This document shows positions 13,440 to 21,226 of a stretch of 64,000 nucleotides of DNA, one piece after another. The stretch spans positions 248,001-312,000 of the forward strand of contig NZ_JAPDIR010000002.1 of assembly GCF_029870595.1 (NCBI RefSeq). The letters run 5' to 3'. Each line of letters starts with the position of its first letter. Position 1 is the first letter of the stretch. Position numbers and translations under genes: made by a program. The notes under the pieces are model-generated. The model saw only the letters and a program-made list of their open reading frames with translations. It was not told the DNA's origin and searched no databases. This DNA comes from Sphingomonas sp. CBMAI 2297. GTDB taxonomy: Bacteria; Pseudomonadota; Alphaproteobacteria; Sphingomonadales; Sphingomonadaceae.

Positions 13440-15133
13440 CGGGGCGCGTGACCCCGGGGCGGCCCCTTGCGATGCGGCTTGGCCTGATAGGGACGGTTCG
13501 GGCCGTTGCGTTGCGGCCGGCCGCCCTGGACCGGTCCCTCGGACGGCTCGATGCGGACATCGTCGTCCCCCTCGGCGGAACGGCCCACGGCGTTGAGGAA
13601 CTTGGCCGCGAGCGCGCGGGGGATCTGGAAGGCGGTCTCGTTCGGCCCGATCCGGATCGCGCCCACCTCGGCCTTGGTGATGTGGCCGCGGCGGCAGATC
13701 AGCGGCAGGATCCAGCGCGGATCGGCATTCTGGCGGCGGCCGATGTCCATGCGGAACCAGGCGACATCGTCGAAGCCCGGGCGATGCTGGCCGGCCTGGC
13801 GCTCCTCGCGCCGGTCCGAATGGCTGCGGTCGCTGAGCTCCTCGGGCGCGGGCAGCGCGGCCCGGTGGGCGCGCACCAGCGCGGCGGCCAGCTCCTCGGG
13901 GCTGCGCTCGGCGAGCAGGCGCTCGGCGATGGCGGCATCCTCCTCGTCGATCTCCACGGGCGCGAGCAGCGCGGCGATCAGCCGCTCGCGGTCCTGCGCG
14001 CGGATAGCCTCGGCGCTCGGCACCTCGACCCATTCGACCGGGATGCGCGCGCCCTTGAGCATCATCTCGACGCGGCGGCGGCGCGGATAGGGGACGATGA
14101 GCACCGCGGTGCCCTTCTTGCCGGCGCGGCCGGTGCGGCCCGAACGGTGCTGGAGCGTCTCGGCATCGCGCGGCAGCTCGACATGCACCACCAGCGTAAG
14201 CGTGGGCAGGTCGATGCCGCGCGCCGCCACGTCGGTGGCGACGCAGACCCGCGCACGCTGGTCGCGCAGCGCCTGGAGCGCGTGGTTGCGCTCGTTCTGG
14301 CTGTGCTCGCCCGACAGCGCCACCGCGGCGAAACCACGCTCGACCAGGCTGGCATGGAGGTGGCGGACATTGTCGCGGGTCGCGCAGAACAGGATCGCCG
14401 TCTCCGCTTCATGGAAGCGCAGCAGGTTGATCACCGCATGCTCGATGTCCGAGGGGCTGACGGTCATCGCCTGATAGCTGATGTCGCCATGCCCGCGATC
14501 CTCGCCGACGGTCGAGATGCGCAGCGCCTCCTTCTGGTAGCGCTTGGCGAGCGCCACGATCGGCTTGGGCATGGTCGCCGAGAAGAGCAGGGTGCGGCGC
14601 GTCTCGGGCGTGCCGTCGAGGATCGCCTCCAGGTCGTCGCGAAAGCCCATGTCGAGCATCTCGTCGGCTTCGTCGAGCACGACCGCGCGCAGCGCCGACA
14701 GGTCGAGCGCCCCGCGCTCGAGGTGATCGCGCAGCCGGCCCGGCGTGCCGACGACGACATGGGCGCCATAGCTCAGCTGGCGGCGTTCCTTGGACGCATC
14801 CATCCCGCCCACGCAGGTGGCGATGCGCGCGCCGGTGGGGCCGTAGAGCCAGATCAGCTCGCGGCTCACCTGGAGCGCCAGCTCGCGGGTGGGGGCGATG
14901 ATCAGCGCATGCGGCTCGCGGGTCGGCTCGATGCGGCCGTCCTCGCCCAGCAGCTCGGGATGCATGGCGAGGCCGAAGGCCACGGTCTTGCCCGATCCCG
15001 TCTGGGCCGAGACGATGAGGTCGCGGCCTGCGGCCTCGGGGGCGATGACGGCGGCCTGCACGGCCGTGGGCGCGGCATAACCACGCGCTGCGAGCGCTTC
15101 GGCGAGAAGCGCGGGAAGATCGGCAAATGACAT
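13436..15133 (-). CDS. DEAD-box ATP-dependent RNA helicase
   Basis: 565 aa from ATG 15133. All helicase motifs are present in order: Q motif region (YAAPTAVQAAVI), AQTGSGKT (motif I), PTRELALQV (Ia), TPGRL (Ib), DEAD in VVLDEADEMLDMGF (II), SATMP (III), and the C-terminal ARGIDLP and HRSGRTGRAG (V, VI). Beyond about 430 a DbpA-type RNA-binding domain is suggested (GHITKAEVGAIRIGPNETAF), ending in a basic Arg/Gly/Pro tail. Functions in ribosome assembly or cold-stress RNA remodelling are known for DeaD/DbpA relatives. The 657-base gap upstream (15134-15790) holds a REP-like element and a hairpin. Confidence 0.93.
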   Translation of the reverse strand: MSFADLPALLAEALAARGYAAPTAVQAAVIAPEAAGRDLIVSAQTGSGKTVAFGLAMHPELLGEDGRIEPTREPHALIIAPTRELALQVSRELIWLYGPTGARIATCVGGMDASKERRQLSYGAHVVVGTPGRLRDHLERGALDLSALRAVVLDEADEMLDMGFRDDLEAILDGTPETRRTLLFSATMPKPIVALAKRYQKEALRISTVGEDRGHGDISYQAMTVSPSDIEHAVINLLRFHEAETAILFCATRDNVRHLHASLVERGFAAVALSGEHSQNERNHALQALRDQRARVCVATDVAARGIDLPTLTLVVHVELPRDAETLQHRSGRTGRAGKKGTAVLIVPYPRRRRVEMMLKGARIPVEWVEVPSAEAIRAQDRERLIAALLAPVEIDEEDAAIAERLLAERSPEELAAALVRAHRAALPAPEELSDRSHSDRREERQAGQHRPGFDDVAWFRMDIGRRQNADPRWILPLICRRGHITKAEVGAIRIGPNETAFQIPRALAAKFLNAVGRSAEGDDDVRIEPSEGPVQGGRPQRNGPNRPYQAKPHRKGPPRGHAPR

Positions 15134-15470
15134 GAGGTCCCGCACATGGGCTCGCCGGGCCCGCATCGCAAGGGAAAAGAGGGTTGATCGCCGGCGGCGT
15201 CGCTTTGTGTCGTTCAACCGAGGGGTTGAGCAACTAAATGGCGGATCCGCCCGGATTTTCGTTGCGGCGCGCGAACCCCTCGCGGTGGAAATGTTGAATC
15301 CCTTGATACACGCGCGCCGGTGCGGGGCAGGAACAGGGGGGCTGGAGTCGGGTTGGTGCCGCATCTTCGAGGGTAGACCGGAAGATTTCCTACATTGCCA
15401 GTCCTTGCGGGCTCTCCCTTCCCGGAGGGGCGGGCGGGCATTGGCATTTGCCCCGCCGGGACAAGTACCC

Positions 15471-15616
15471 CTCCGTCATCCCCGCGCAGGCGGGGATCCA
15501 GGGCCAAAAGCGGGGCAGGCGCAGCAGCCCCTGCCCTCTCCGGAAAGCGTTCGCGCGATTGCTTCGATCGTCCCGGGCTACCCTGGATCCCCGCCTGCGC
15601 GGGGATGACGACGGAG
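15471..15616. repeat. REP-like inverted repeat element, copy 1
   Basis: The arm at 15471-15503 (..CATCCCCGCGCAGGCGGGGATCC..) is the reverse complement of the arm at 15581-15616. The spacer contains a segment (CGGAAAGC..GATTGCTTCGATC) also found in the copy near 23050, so the whole element of about 140 bp is conserved rather than just the hairpins. The outer bases CTCCGTCATC/GATGACGACGGAG are also symmetrical. Confidence 0.8.
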
Positions 15617-15700
15617 GGAGGCGGGGATGACGGCTATGGGGCATTCCCTGCCTCAAGGGGATAGGTGCCGAGGGCATTCCGTGCCGCATATTTCGGATAT

Positions 15701-15731
15701 CCGTCGCCCCGGCCGCTTGCCGGGGCGACGG
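15701..15731 (-). terminator. Perfect 13-bp stem downstream of qorB-like gene
   Basis: CCGTCGCCCCGGC (15701-15713) and GCCGGGGCGACGG (15719-15731) form a perfect stem with a 5-nt loop, 60 bases past the stop of the minus-strand oxidoreductase gene. No U-tract follows, so it may be a factor-dependent terminator or mRNA-stabilising hairpin. Confidence 0.5.
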
Positions 15732-15790
15732 ACCATATGGCGCCTTTGCGGCGCCCTTGCTCCGAATGTCGATACGGCCGGGAAGGGCGG

Positions 15791-16636
15791 TCAGCCGATC
15801 AATGCCCGAACGCCGTCCGCCAGGCCGGTGGTGGGCCGGCCGATCAGCCGCGAGAGCTGGTGGCCGTCGTCGAACAGCGCGCCGCTCGCAATGTCGATGT
15901 CCCAGGCGGCGAGCAGATCGGCGAAGGGAGCGGGGACGCCCGCGCCGACGAGCGCCGTGGCATAATCGGCCTGGGGCAGGTTGCGATAGGGAATGTCGCG
16001 GCCGGCCTGGCGCGAGACTTCGGCGGCAAGCCCGGCAAGCGTGAAGGCGGTGTCGCCGGCCAGTTCATAGGTCTTGCCGTCATGGCCGGTGCCGAGCAGC
16101 ACGGCGACCGCGGCATCGGCATAGTCCGCGCGGCTCGCGGCGGCGATGCGGCCTTCCCCGGCGGCGCCGATCAGCGCGCCATGCGCCAGCGCGCCCTGCA
16201 CCGATGCGGCATAGTTTTCGAGATACCAGCCGTTGCGCAGGAAGATGTGCGGAATGCCGGAGGCGGCGATCGTCCGCTCGGTCTCGGCATGCTCGATGCC
16301 CAGGCTCAGCGGCGTCGTGTCGGCACGCAACAGGCTGGTATAGACGATGCGGCCGACGCCGGCTTCCCGGGCGGCCGCGACGATCGCGGCATGCTGCGGC
16401 CCGCGCTTGCCCACTTCGCTGGACGAGATGAGCAGCAGCGTGTCGATGCCGGCAAGCGCGGGGGCAAGGGCATCCGGGCGATCATAGTCGAAGGCGCGCG
16501 CCGCGATGCCGAGATCGGCGGCCTTTTCCGGGGTGCGGGCGAGCGCGACGATCTCGCGGGCGGGCAGCTTCTCCTTGAGCTTCCCGACGACGAGGCGGCC
16601 GAGCTGGCCGGTGGCTCCGGTGATGGCGATGGTCAT
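15791..16636 (-). CDS. NAD(P)H-binding quinone oxidoreductase, QorB/NmrA-like
   Basis: 281 aa, near the usual length of about 285. The Rossmann start MTIAITGATGQLGRLVVGKL and the later LLLISSSEVGKRGPQH, TSLLRADTTPLSLG and FLRNGWYLENY stretches are the signature of QorB (YtfG)-type quinone reductases. A ribosome site (GGAAGG) precedes ATG 16636. It is divergent from an HxlR-type regulator with an 80-bp shared control region, a common arrangement in which the regulator senses quinones or other electrophiles and controls the reductase. Confidence 0.9.
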   Translation of the reverse strand: MTIAITGATGQLGRLVVGKLKEKLPAREIVALARTPEKAADLGIAARAFDYDRPDALAPALAGIDTLLLISSSEVGKRGPQHAAIVAAAREAGVGRIVYTSLLRADTTPLSLGIEHAETERTIAASGIPHIFLRNGWYLENYAASVQGALAHGALIGAAGEGRIAAASRADYADAAVAVLLGTGHDGKTYELAGDTAFTLAGLAAEVSRQAGRDIPYRNLPQADYATALVGAGVPAPFADLLAAWDIDIASGALFDDGHQLSRLIGRPTTGLADGVRALIG

Positions 16637-16681
16637 GGATCCGTTCCTTCCTTGGGGACGGGCATCCAGATATGGGGGTTG

Positions 16682-16712
16682 CTTACTAATCGTAAGTACG
16701 TACATAAATGTA
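16682..16712. promoter_or_regulatory. Divergent operator candidate for HxlR regulator
   Basis: Two adjacent dyads lie between the divergent qorB-like and hxlR-like genes: CTTAC-taatc-GTAAG (16682-16696) and TACAT-aa-ATGTA (16701-16712), joined by the palindrome GTACGTAC (16696-16703). HxlR-family proteins often autoregulate through such sites. The second dyad lies just before the regulator start at 16716, so binding would block its own expression. Confidence 0.55.
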
Positions 16713-16715
16713 AGC

Positions 16716-17108
16716 ATGGAAAAACCTGTCGAGCCCTTTTCGGCCCGCGTGCGGCGCGGTGACCTGATGTCGCCCGATTGCCCCTCTCGCGAGGTGCTGC
16801 GGCACGTCACCAGCCAATGGGGCGTGCTGATCCTGATCGCGCTGGAAGGCGGCACGCATCGCTTCAGCGAGCTTCGCCGCAAGGTGGGCGGCGTGAGCGA
16901 GCGGATGCTGGCGCAGACGCTGCAATGGCTGGAGGGCGACGGGCTGGTCGATCGCGTCGCCTATCCGGTGGTGCCGCCGCACGTCGAGTATAGCCTGACG
17001 CCGATGGGGCGCGAGGCGGCGGCGCGGGTGCGCGGCCTGGCCGACTGGATCGAGGCGAACATGCCCCGGATCGCGCAGCGGCGCGCGGCGCGGCTGGCGG
17101 CGGAATAG
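16716..17108 (+). CDS. HxlR-family transcriptional regulator
   Basis: 130 aa. The winged-helix core is typical of HxlR: CPSREVLRHVTSQWGVLILIAL, RFSELRRKVGGVSERMLAQTL (recognition region), LEGDGLVDRVAYPVVPPHVE (wing) and YSLTPMGREA. A cysteine in the SPDCPSRE segment is in the position used for redox/electrophile sensing by YodB/QorR relatives, which control quinone reductases; the divergent neighbour is such a reductase. The start ATG 16716 directly abuts the dyads proposed as operator. Confidence 0.92.
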   Translation: MEKPVEPFSARVRRGDLMSPDCPSREVLRHVTSQWGVLILIALEGGTHRFSELRRKVGGVSERMLAQTLQWLEGDGLVDRVAYPVVPPHVEYSLTPMGREAAARVRGLADWIEANMPRIAQRRAARLAAE

Positions 17109-17136
17109 CCCTTGCGGCCGATGATGGGCGGCAGCG

Positions 17137-17165
17137 GCGAGGGCGCCGGGTGCGGGCGCCCTCGC
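17137..17165. terminator. Bidirectional terminator-like stem
   Basis: GCGAGGGCGCC (17137-17147) and GGCGCCCTCGC (17155-17165) form a perfect 11-bp stem in the 64-bp gap between the convergent ends of the HxlR gene (17108) and the chemoreceptor gene (17173). It lacks a T-run but is placed to serve both strands. Confidence 0.55.
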
Positions 17166-17172
17166 GGCCGGA

Positions 17173-18543
17173 TCAGAAGCTTGCCCAGTCGTTGGCGGGC
17201 GCTGCCGGCGCCGGCCTGGCCGGCGCGCCGCCGGTGCGCGGCTTCTGCTGCGTCCGGGGACGCGCGGGCAGGCCGGGGCGCGTTGGCGCGCCGACGTCGA
17301 ACTTCGCCGCCTGCTCGCCGAGCGCGGCGACTTCGCCGGTGAGCTTGCGCGCGGCGGCGGAAGTTTCCTCGACCATCGCGGCATTCTGTTGGGTGCCCCG
17401 ATCCATGTCGCCGATCGCGGTGCTGATCTGGGTGATGGCCGCCGCCTGGGCCTGATTGTCGCCCGCCATCTGGCCGAGCAGCGCATGGACCTCGCCGACG
17501 TCGCTCGAGATGTCGGCGAGCGCGCCGTCGACCTTGCGGACCATCCCGACGGCGGTGCCGATGTCGGCCTGGGTGGCGGTCAGCTGGTCGCGGGCGCGGC
17601 CGGCCTCTTCCTCGGCCCGCATCGCCAGGGCGGAGACCAGGTCGGCGACGACCGCGAAGCCGCGCCCCGCCTCGCCGGCCCGCCCCGCCTCCACCGCCGC
17701 GTTCATGGCGAGGACGCGCGTCTGGAACGCGATCTTGTCCAGCCCCTCGATCACGCCGTCGATACCCTTGGCGGACTCGCTGACCCGAGTCATCGCCTGC
17801 ACCGCCTCGTCGGCGATCCCGCGGCCGCCGGCAACGGTGGCGATGGCGTCGTCGGCGCGCGTGACGGTACGGCCGGCGGCCTCGGCGGTGGCCTTGAGGC
17901 GCAGGTCCATCTGGGTGACTGCGGCCGAAGTCTCCTCCAGGCTGGCGGCATTGGCCTCGGTCCGGCGGGCGAGGTCCTCCGCGGCCTGGGCGATCTCGCC
18001 CGAGCCGGCCTGGATGGTCGCGGCGCTCTCCGTGACCGCGCCGATCAGCCCGCGCAACGCGGCGAGCGCGGCGTTGAAGTTGGTCTTGATCTCGCCATAG
18101 CCCGTGGGGAAGCCTTGGCCGATCTCGGCAGTGAGGTCGCCATGAGTGAGGCGCGCAAGGCTTGCACCGAGATGCGCGACGGCGACCGACTGTTCCTCCG
18201 CCTGGCGGGCCTGCTCGGCCGCATTGTCGCGGAAGATTTCCATCGCCTTGGTCATGCGGCCGACACAGTCCCGATAGTCGCCGAACTGGATCGGGCTGGC
18301 GAGGTCGCCGGCGGCGAGCGCCTCCATGCGGACCACGGTGGTGACATAGGGATCGGCGATCGCAGCGCGATAGCGCACGCATTGGATCGCGGCGCCGCCG
18401 ATCAGCAGCGCGACGATCGGCGCCGCCACCAGGAGAGGCGCTACGAAGGCGACGAGCGCGACCAGCGCCATGACGCCGATCAGCGAGCCGAAGGCGATGT
18501 AGAGCTTGAGACGGATAGGCGCGATGGCCTGGAACCAGTGCAT
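17173..18543 (-). CDS. Methyl-accepting chemotaxis protein without periplasmic sensor
   Basis: 456 aa from ATG 18543. Two adjacent membrane helices near residues 15-55 leave almost no periplasmic loop, so ligand sensing must be cytoplasmic or membrane based. A HAMP-like segment (MEALAAGDLASPI) is followed by the signalling domain with hairpin-tip sequence KIAFQTRVLAMNAAVEAGRA and GEAGRGFAVVADLV. The C-terminus ends NDWASF after a Pro/Ala-rich linker, matching the (N/D)WxxF pentapeptide that tethers CheR/CheB for methylation. No che genes are nearby, so it is an orphan receptor. The 256 bases upstream to 18799 show no gene. Confidence 0.92.
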   Translation of the reverse strand: MHWFQAIAPIRLKLYIAFGSLIGVMALVALVAFVAPLLVAAPIVALLIGGAAIQCVRYRAAIADPYVTTVVRMEALAAGDLASPIQFGDYRDCVGRMTKAMEIFRDNAAEQARQAEEQSVAVAHLGASLARLTHGDLTAEIGQGFPTGYGEIKTNFNAALAALRGLIGAVTESAATIQAGSGEIAQAAEDLARRTEANAASLEETSAAVTQMDLRLKATAEAAGRTVTRADDAIATVAGGRGIADEAVQAMTRVSESAKGIDGVIEGLDKIAFQTRVLAMNAAVEAGRAGEAGRGFAVVADLVSALAMRAEEEAGRARDQLTATQADIGTAVGMVRKVDGALADISSDVGEVHALLGQMAGDNQAQAAAITQISTAIGDMDRGTQQNAAMVEETSAAARKLTGEVAALGEQAAKFDVGAPTRPGLPARPRTQQKPRTGGAPARPAPAAPANDWASF

Positions 18544-18799
18544 CGTGAATCCTCCTGGGCGGCCTCCGGAAGATACAGCCCGGAAAGCCAGTTGCTGGCC
18601 CGGCCCCACGGGAAGCGCGACCGGACAAGCCCTTTGTAGGAGACACATGGTGGAAACATTATTTTATCTGTGAAATTCGATTTGGGAAACGCCGTAGCAT
18701 TTCCGACATATCCGATGGGATCATGCGTTCCGGGCGGGCCATGGGGAGGAATCATGCCCGCATGGCGGCTGGGATGGCGTTTATGCCGGCGCTGGGACC

Positions 18800-19963
18800 C
18801 TAAAGCGCGAGCCCCGCGGCACGGCCGCTCGCCCAGGCCCATTGGAAATTATAGCCGCCGAGCCAGCCGGTGACGTCCACCGCCTCGCCGATCGCGTAGA
18901 GGCCGGGCAGCTTGCGCGCTGCCATCGTCTGCGAGCTGAGTTCGGCGGTGCTGATCCCGCCCAGCGTGACTTCGGCCTTCGCAAAGCCTTCGGTGCCGCT
19001 GGGAGCGAAGCGCCAGTCGGCGAGGCGGCGGGCGGCATCCTCGAGCTTGCGATCGGGCGTGTTGGCGAGCTCGGCGGGCAAGGCGAGCTTCTCCGCCAGC
19101 GCATCGGCCAGGCGGGCGGGCAGCGCCTCGCCGAGCAGCTTGCGCAGCATCACCCGGGGACGCGCGCGCTTGGCGGCGAGCAGCCAGCCGGGTTCGGCAT
19201 CGGGCAGGAAGTCGATGCCGATGCTCTCGCCGTGGCGCCAATAGCTCGAGACCTGGAGGATAGCGGGCCCGGACAGGCCGCGATGGGTGAACAGCGCGGC
19301 CTCGCGGAAACGTGCCTTGCCGGCGCTGGCGGTGACTTCGGTCGAGACGCCCGAAAGCTCGCGGAACAGCGCTTCCTCGCCGCTCAGCGTGAGCGGGACG
19401 AGGGCGGGGCGGGGCTCGACGACCTTGAGGCCGAAGCGGCGGGCGAAGTCATAGGCGAAGCCGGTCGCCCCCAGCTTGGGGATCGACGGCCCTCCGGTGG
19501 CGAGCACCAGCGCGGGCGCGGTGGCGACGCGTTTCCCGCAAGCGATTTGCCAGCGGGCATCGGCATGCTCGACTCGCGGCGCGTCGCCCAACCAGATCTC
19601 CACCTGGCCGCGCGCGCATTCGTCGAGCAGCATGTCGACGATCTGGCGCGCCGAGCCGTCGCAGAAGAGCTGGCCCAGCGTCTTCTCGTGCCAGGCGATG
19701 CGGTGGCGCTCGACCAGGTCGAGAAAGTCCTGCGCGGTGTAGCGGCCGAGCGCGGACTTCATGAAATGCGGGTTCTGCGAGAGATAGCGATCGGGCGTGG
19801 TGCCGATGTTGGTGAAGTTGCAGCGGCCGCCGCCGGAGATCAGGATCTTCTTGCCGGGCGCGTCGGCATGGTCGACGAGGAGCACGCGCCGGCCTCGCTG
19901 GCCGGCGGTGAGCGCACACATGAGCCCCGCGGCGCCGGCTCCCAGGATGATCGCATCGTACAT
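18800..19963 (-). CDS. HI0933/BaiN-family FAD-dependent oxidoreductase
   Basis: 387 aa from ATG 19963. FAD-binding GAGAAGLMCALTAGQRGRRV at the N-terminus, followed at once by KKILISGGGRCNFTN, the defining motif of the HI0933/YhiN (BaiN, RdsA) family, then ALVLATGGPSIPKLGATGFAY and the C-terminal GLYAIGEAVDVTGWLGGYNF and AWASGRAAG. Members are flavoproteins reducing 3-oxo-delta-4 cholenoyl-CoA in gut bacteria; the role in most proteobacteria is unknown. A single gene with no operon partners. Confidence 0.93.
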   Translation of the reverse strand: MYDAIILGAGAAGLMCALTAGQRGRRVLLVDHADAPGKKILISGGGRCNFTNIGTTPDRYLSQNPHFMKSALGRYTAQDFLDLVERHRIAWHEKTLGQLFCDGSARQIVDMLLDECARGQVEIWLGDAPRVEHADARWQIACGKRVATAPALVLATGGPSIPKLGATGFAYDFARRFGLKVVEPRPALVPLTLSGEEALFRELSGVSTEVTASAGKARFREAALFTHRGLSGPAILQVSSYWRHGESIGIDFLPDAEPGWLLAAKRARPRVMLRKLLGEALPARLADALAEKLALPAELANTPDRKLEDAARRLADWRFAPSGTEGFAKAEVTLGGISTAELSSQTMAARKLPGLYAIGEAVDVTGWLGGYNFQWAWASGRAAGLAL

Positions 19964-20017
19964 CGCGGGGCCCCCTAGCAGCTGTTCGGCCCGCGGCAAG
20001 CGGCCGTGCGCCGCAAG

Positions 20018-20197
20018 CTAGTGCAGCTTGGCGATGCTGAGCCCGTCGAGCTTGGCCCGCTCCTTCACCGATTCCTCGCTGCGGGTGAGCGCCTTGGCGA
20101 TGGCCTTCAGCGCCATGCCCTTCTTCGCCAGCGTGTGGAGCTTCTGGACCTCGTCGGGGCGCCAGGGCTGGCGGTGGCGTTCGAAACGTTCGGCCAT
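20018..20197 (-). CDS. Small SANT/Myb-like putative DNA-binding protein
   Basis: 59 aa from ATG 20197 with a good AGGAGA ribosome site. The sequence RQPWRPDEVQKLHTLAKKGM followed by ALKAIAKALTRSEESVKERA reads as a single SANT/Myb-like or RNA polymerase sigma region-4-like helix-turn-helix. It lies just downstream of the SWIB gene on the same strand but behind that gene's terminator, so it probably has its own promoter or depends on readthrough. No partner or target known. Confidence 0.7.
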   Translation of the reverse strand: MAERFERHRQPWRPDEVQKLHTLAKKGMALKAIAKALTRSEESVKERAKLDGLSIAKLH

Positions 20198-20210
20198 TGG
20201 TATCTCCTGA

Positions 20211-20246
20211 AGCAAAAGGGCGGGCTCCCCCAGGGAACCCGCCCTT
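20211..20246 (-). terminator. Rho-independent terminator after SWIB gene
   Basis: On the minus strand AAGGGCGGGTTCCC (20246-20233) pairs with GGGAGCCCGCCCTT (20229-20216) with one mismatch and a 3-nt loop, followed by TTTTGC. Placed 40 bases past the SWIB stop. Confidence 0.75.
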
Positions 20247-20284
20247 CGCATGTTCAGCGGCAGGGCCTCATGGCCCCGGCCGGC

Positions 20285-20542
20285 TTACTTGACGTGCTTC
20301 GCGATGTGCTTGTTCATCTCGAACATCGTCACCTTGTCGGTGCCGAAGATCGGACGCAGCGTGTCATCGGCGATGATCTCGCGCTTGTTCGCCGGGTTCT
20401 GCAGGTTGTTCTTCTTGATATAGTCCCACAGCTTGCTGACGACTTCGCTGCGCGGAAGGTCCGCGGAGCCCGTGATCTTGGCCAGCTCGGGCGAAGGGGT
20501 CACCGGCTTGGCGATACCGCCGCGTGCTTTGGTCTCGGCCAT
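20285..20542 (-). CDS. SWIB/MDM2-domain protein
   Basis: 85 aa. The SWIB fold is evident from SPELAKITGSADLPRSEVVS, KLWDYIKKNNLQNPANKREI and ADDTLRPIFGTDKVTMFEMN. The domain is best known from eukaryotic SWI/SNF complexes and MDM2, and in bacteria from Chlamydia topoisomerase I tails and alphaproteobacteria as a stand-alone protein, where a role in chromosome condensation is suspected. Start ATG 20542 has an AGGAGAAG ribosome site. The 283 bases upstream to the lipoprotein start hold no gene I can support. Confidence 0.93.
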   Translation of the reverse strand: MAETKARGGIAKPVTPSPELAKITGSADLPRSEVVSKLWDYIKKNNLQNPANKREIIADDTLRPIFGTDKVTMFEMNKHIAKHVK

Positions 20543-20825
20543 AAAGTCTTCTCCTGTTCCTGCCCTGGACGGGCTATGCCTTCGTGGGCGCCAGCGGCGT
20601 GTGCGAACCCTTCCGCCGCTTTTCGTGCCTACGATGTACCGCGGTGAGAGCATTCGTCCTCACCTGCAACCCTTTGATCGTGCCAAAACGCGTCTGTCTA
20701 GAGAGCAGATGCGCCGAGACGGGCCCGGAGAGCGATATTTCGGGGATAACTGGGGTTAAACGGCCGGTAGGAGTGGGGAAAATGCCGTGCTATCGTGCAA
20801 TTTCACGGCGAAAGGGGAGAGCGGG

Positions 20826-21062
20826 ATGCGCGGTCTGGTGCTCGGCGGGTTGCTGATTCTGGCGGGCTGCGGCGGCGGTGGAACCACCGGCACCAACTAT
20901 TCCGACCCGCCGCCCATGGCCGAGATCGTCGCCACGCCGAGCCCAAGGGCGAGCGAGACGCCGGCGGAGGAAGCCGCCCCGGCCGCTGCCGCCAACGCCG
21001 CCGCTGCCACCGCGGACGAAGCGGCGAATAGCGATACTACGGCCGCCACAAACACAATGTGA
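20826..21062 (+). CDS. Small Ala-rich lipoprotein
   Basis: 78 aa from ATG 20826 (ribosome site GGGGAGAG). A short signal peptide MRGLVLGGLLILAGC ends in a lipobox (LAG-C) so the mature protein starts at a lipidated cysteine followed by a Gly run. The rest is Pro/Ala/Glu/Thr-rich low complexity (e.g. AEEAAPAAAANAAAATADEA) with no fold. Likely an outer-membrane or periplasm-facing linker lipoprotein; no function can be assigned. Confidence 0.7.
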   Translation: MRGLVLGGLLILAGCGGGGTTGTNYSDPPPMAEIVATPSPRASETPAEEAAPAAAANAAAATADEAANSDTTAATNTM

Positions 21063-21103
21063 GGTGGACAAGGCCGCGCGGGCTTGTCTAAGGGGAGCCC
21101 ATC

Positions 21104-21148
21104 ATGACGGCTCGCGCGCTTCTCGGACTGCGACTTATCCGCCCTTAG
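21104..21148 (+). CDS. leuL: leu leader peptide candidate (attenuation)
   Basis: A 14-codon frame MTARALLGLRLIRP with an AGGGGAG ribosome site eight bases upstream lies 78 bases before leuA. It contains four leucine codons within eight residues, and its stop codon lies inside the left arm of the hairpin at 21141-21181. This is the layout of leucine-operon attenuation known in many proteobacteria: ribosome stalling at Leu codons changes downstream RNA folding. Not detectable by length-filtered gene callers. Confidence 0.6.
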   Translation: MTARALLGLRLIRP

Positions 21149-21181
21149 GGGCCGGACGCGCACGCGCACGCCCCTAAGGGC
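21141..21181 (+). promoter_or_regulatory. Attenuator hairpin upstream of leuA
   Basis: GCCCTTAGGGGC (21141-21152) pairs perfectly with GCCCCTAAGGGC (21170-21181), loop 17 nt, and is followed by ATTTC. The left arm overlaps the end of the leader peptide frame, so translation through the leader would disrupt it. A competing partial pairing, TCTCGGACTG in the leader with CAGCCGAGA near 21208-21216, is possible. Confidence 0.55.
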
Positions 21182-21226
21182 ATTTCAAAGGTCTGAACCC
21201 AAGTCTCCAGCCGAGAGAGAGCTGTC

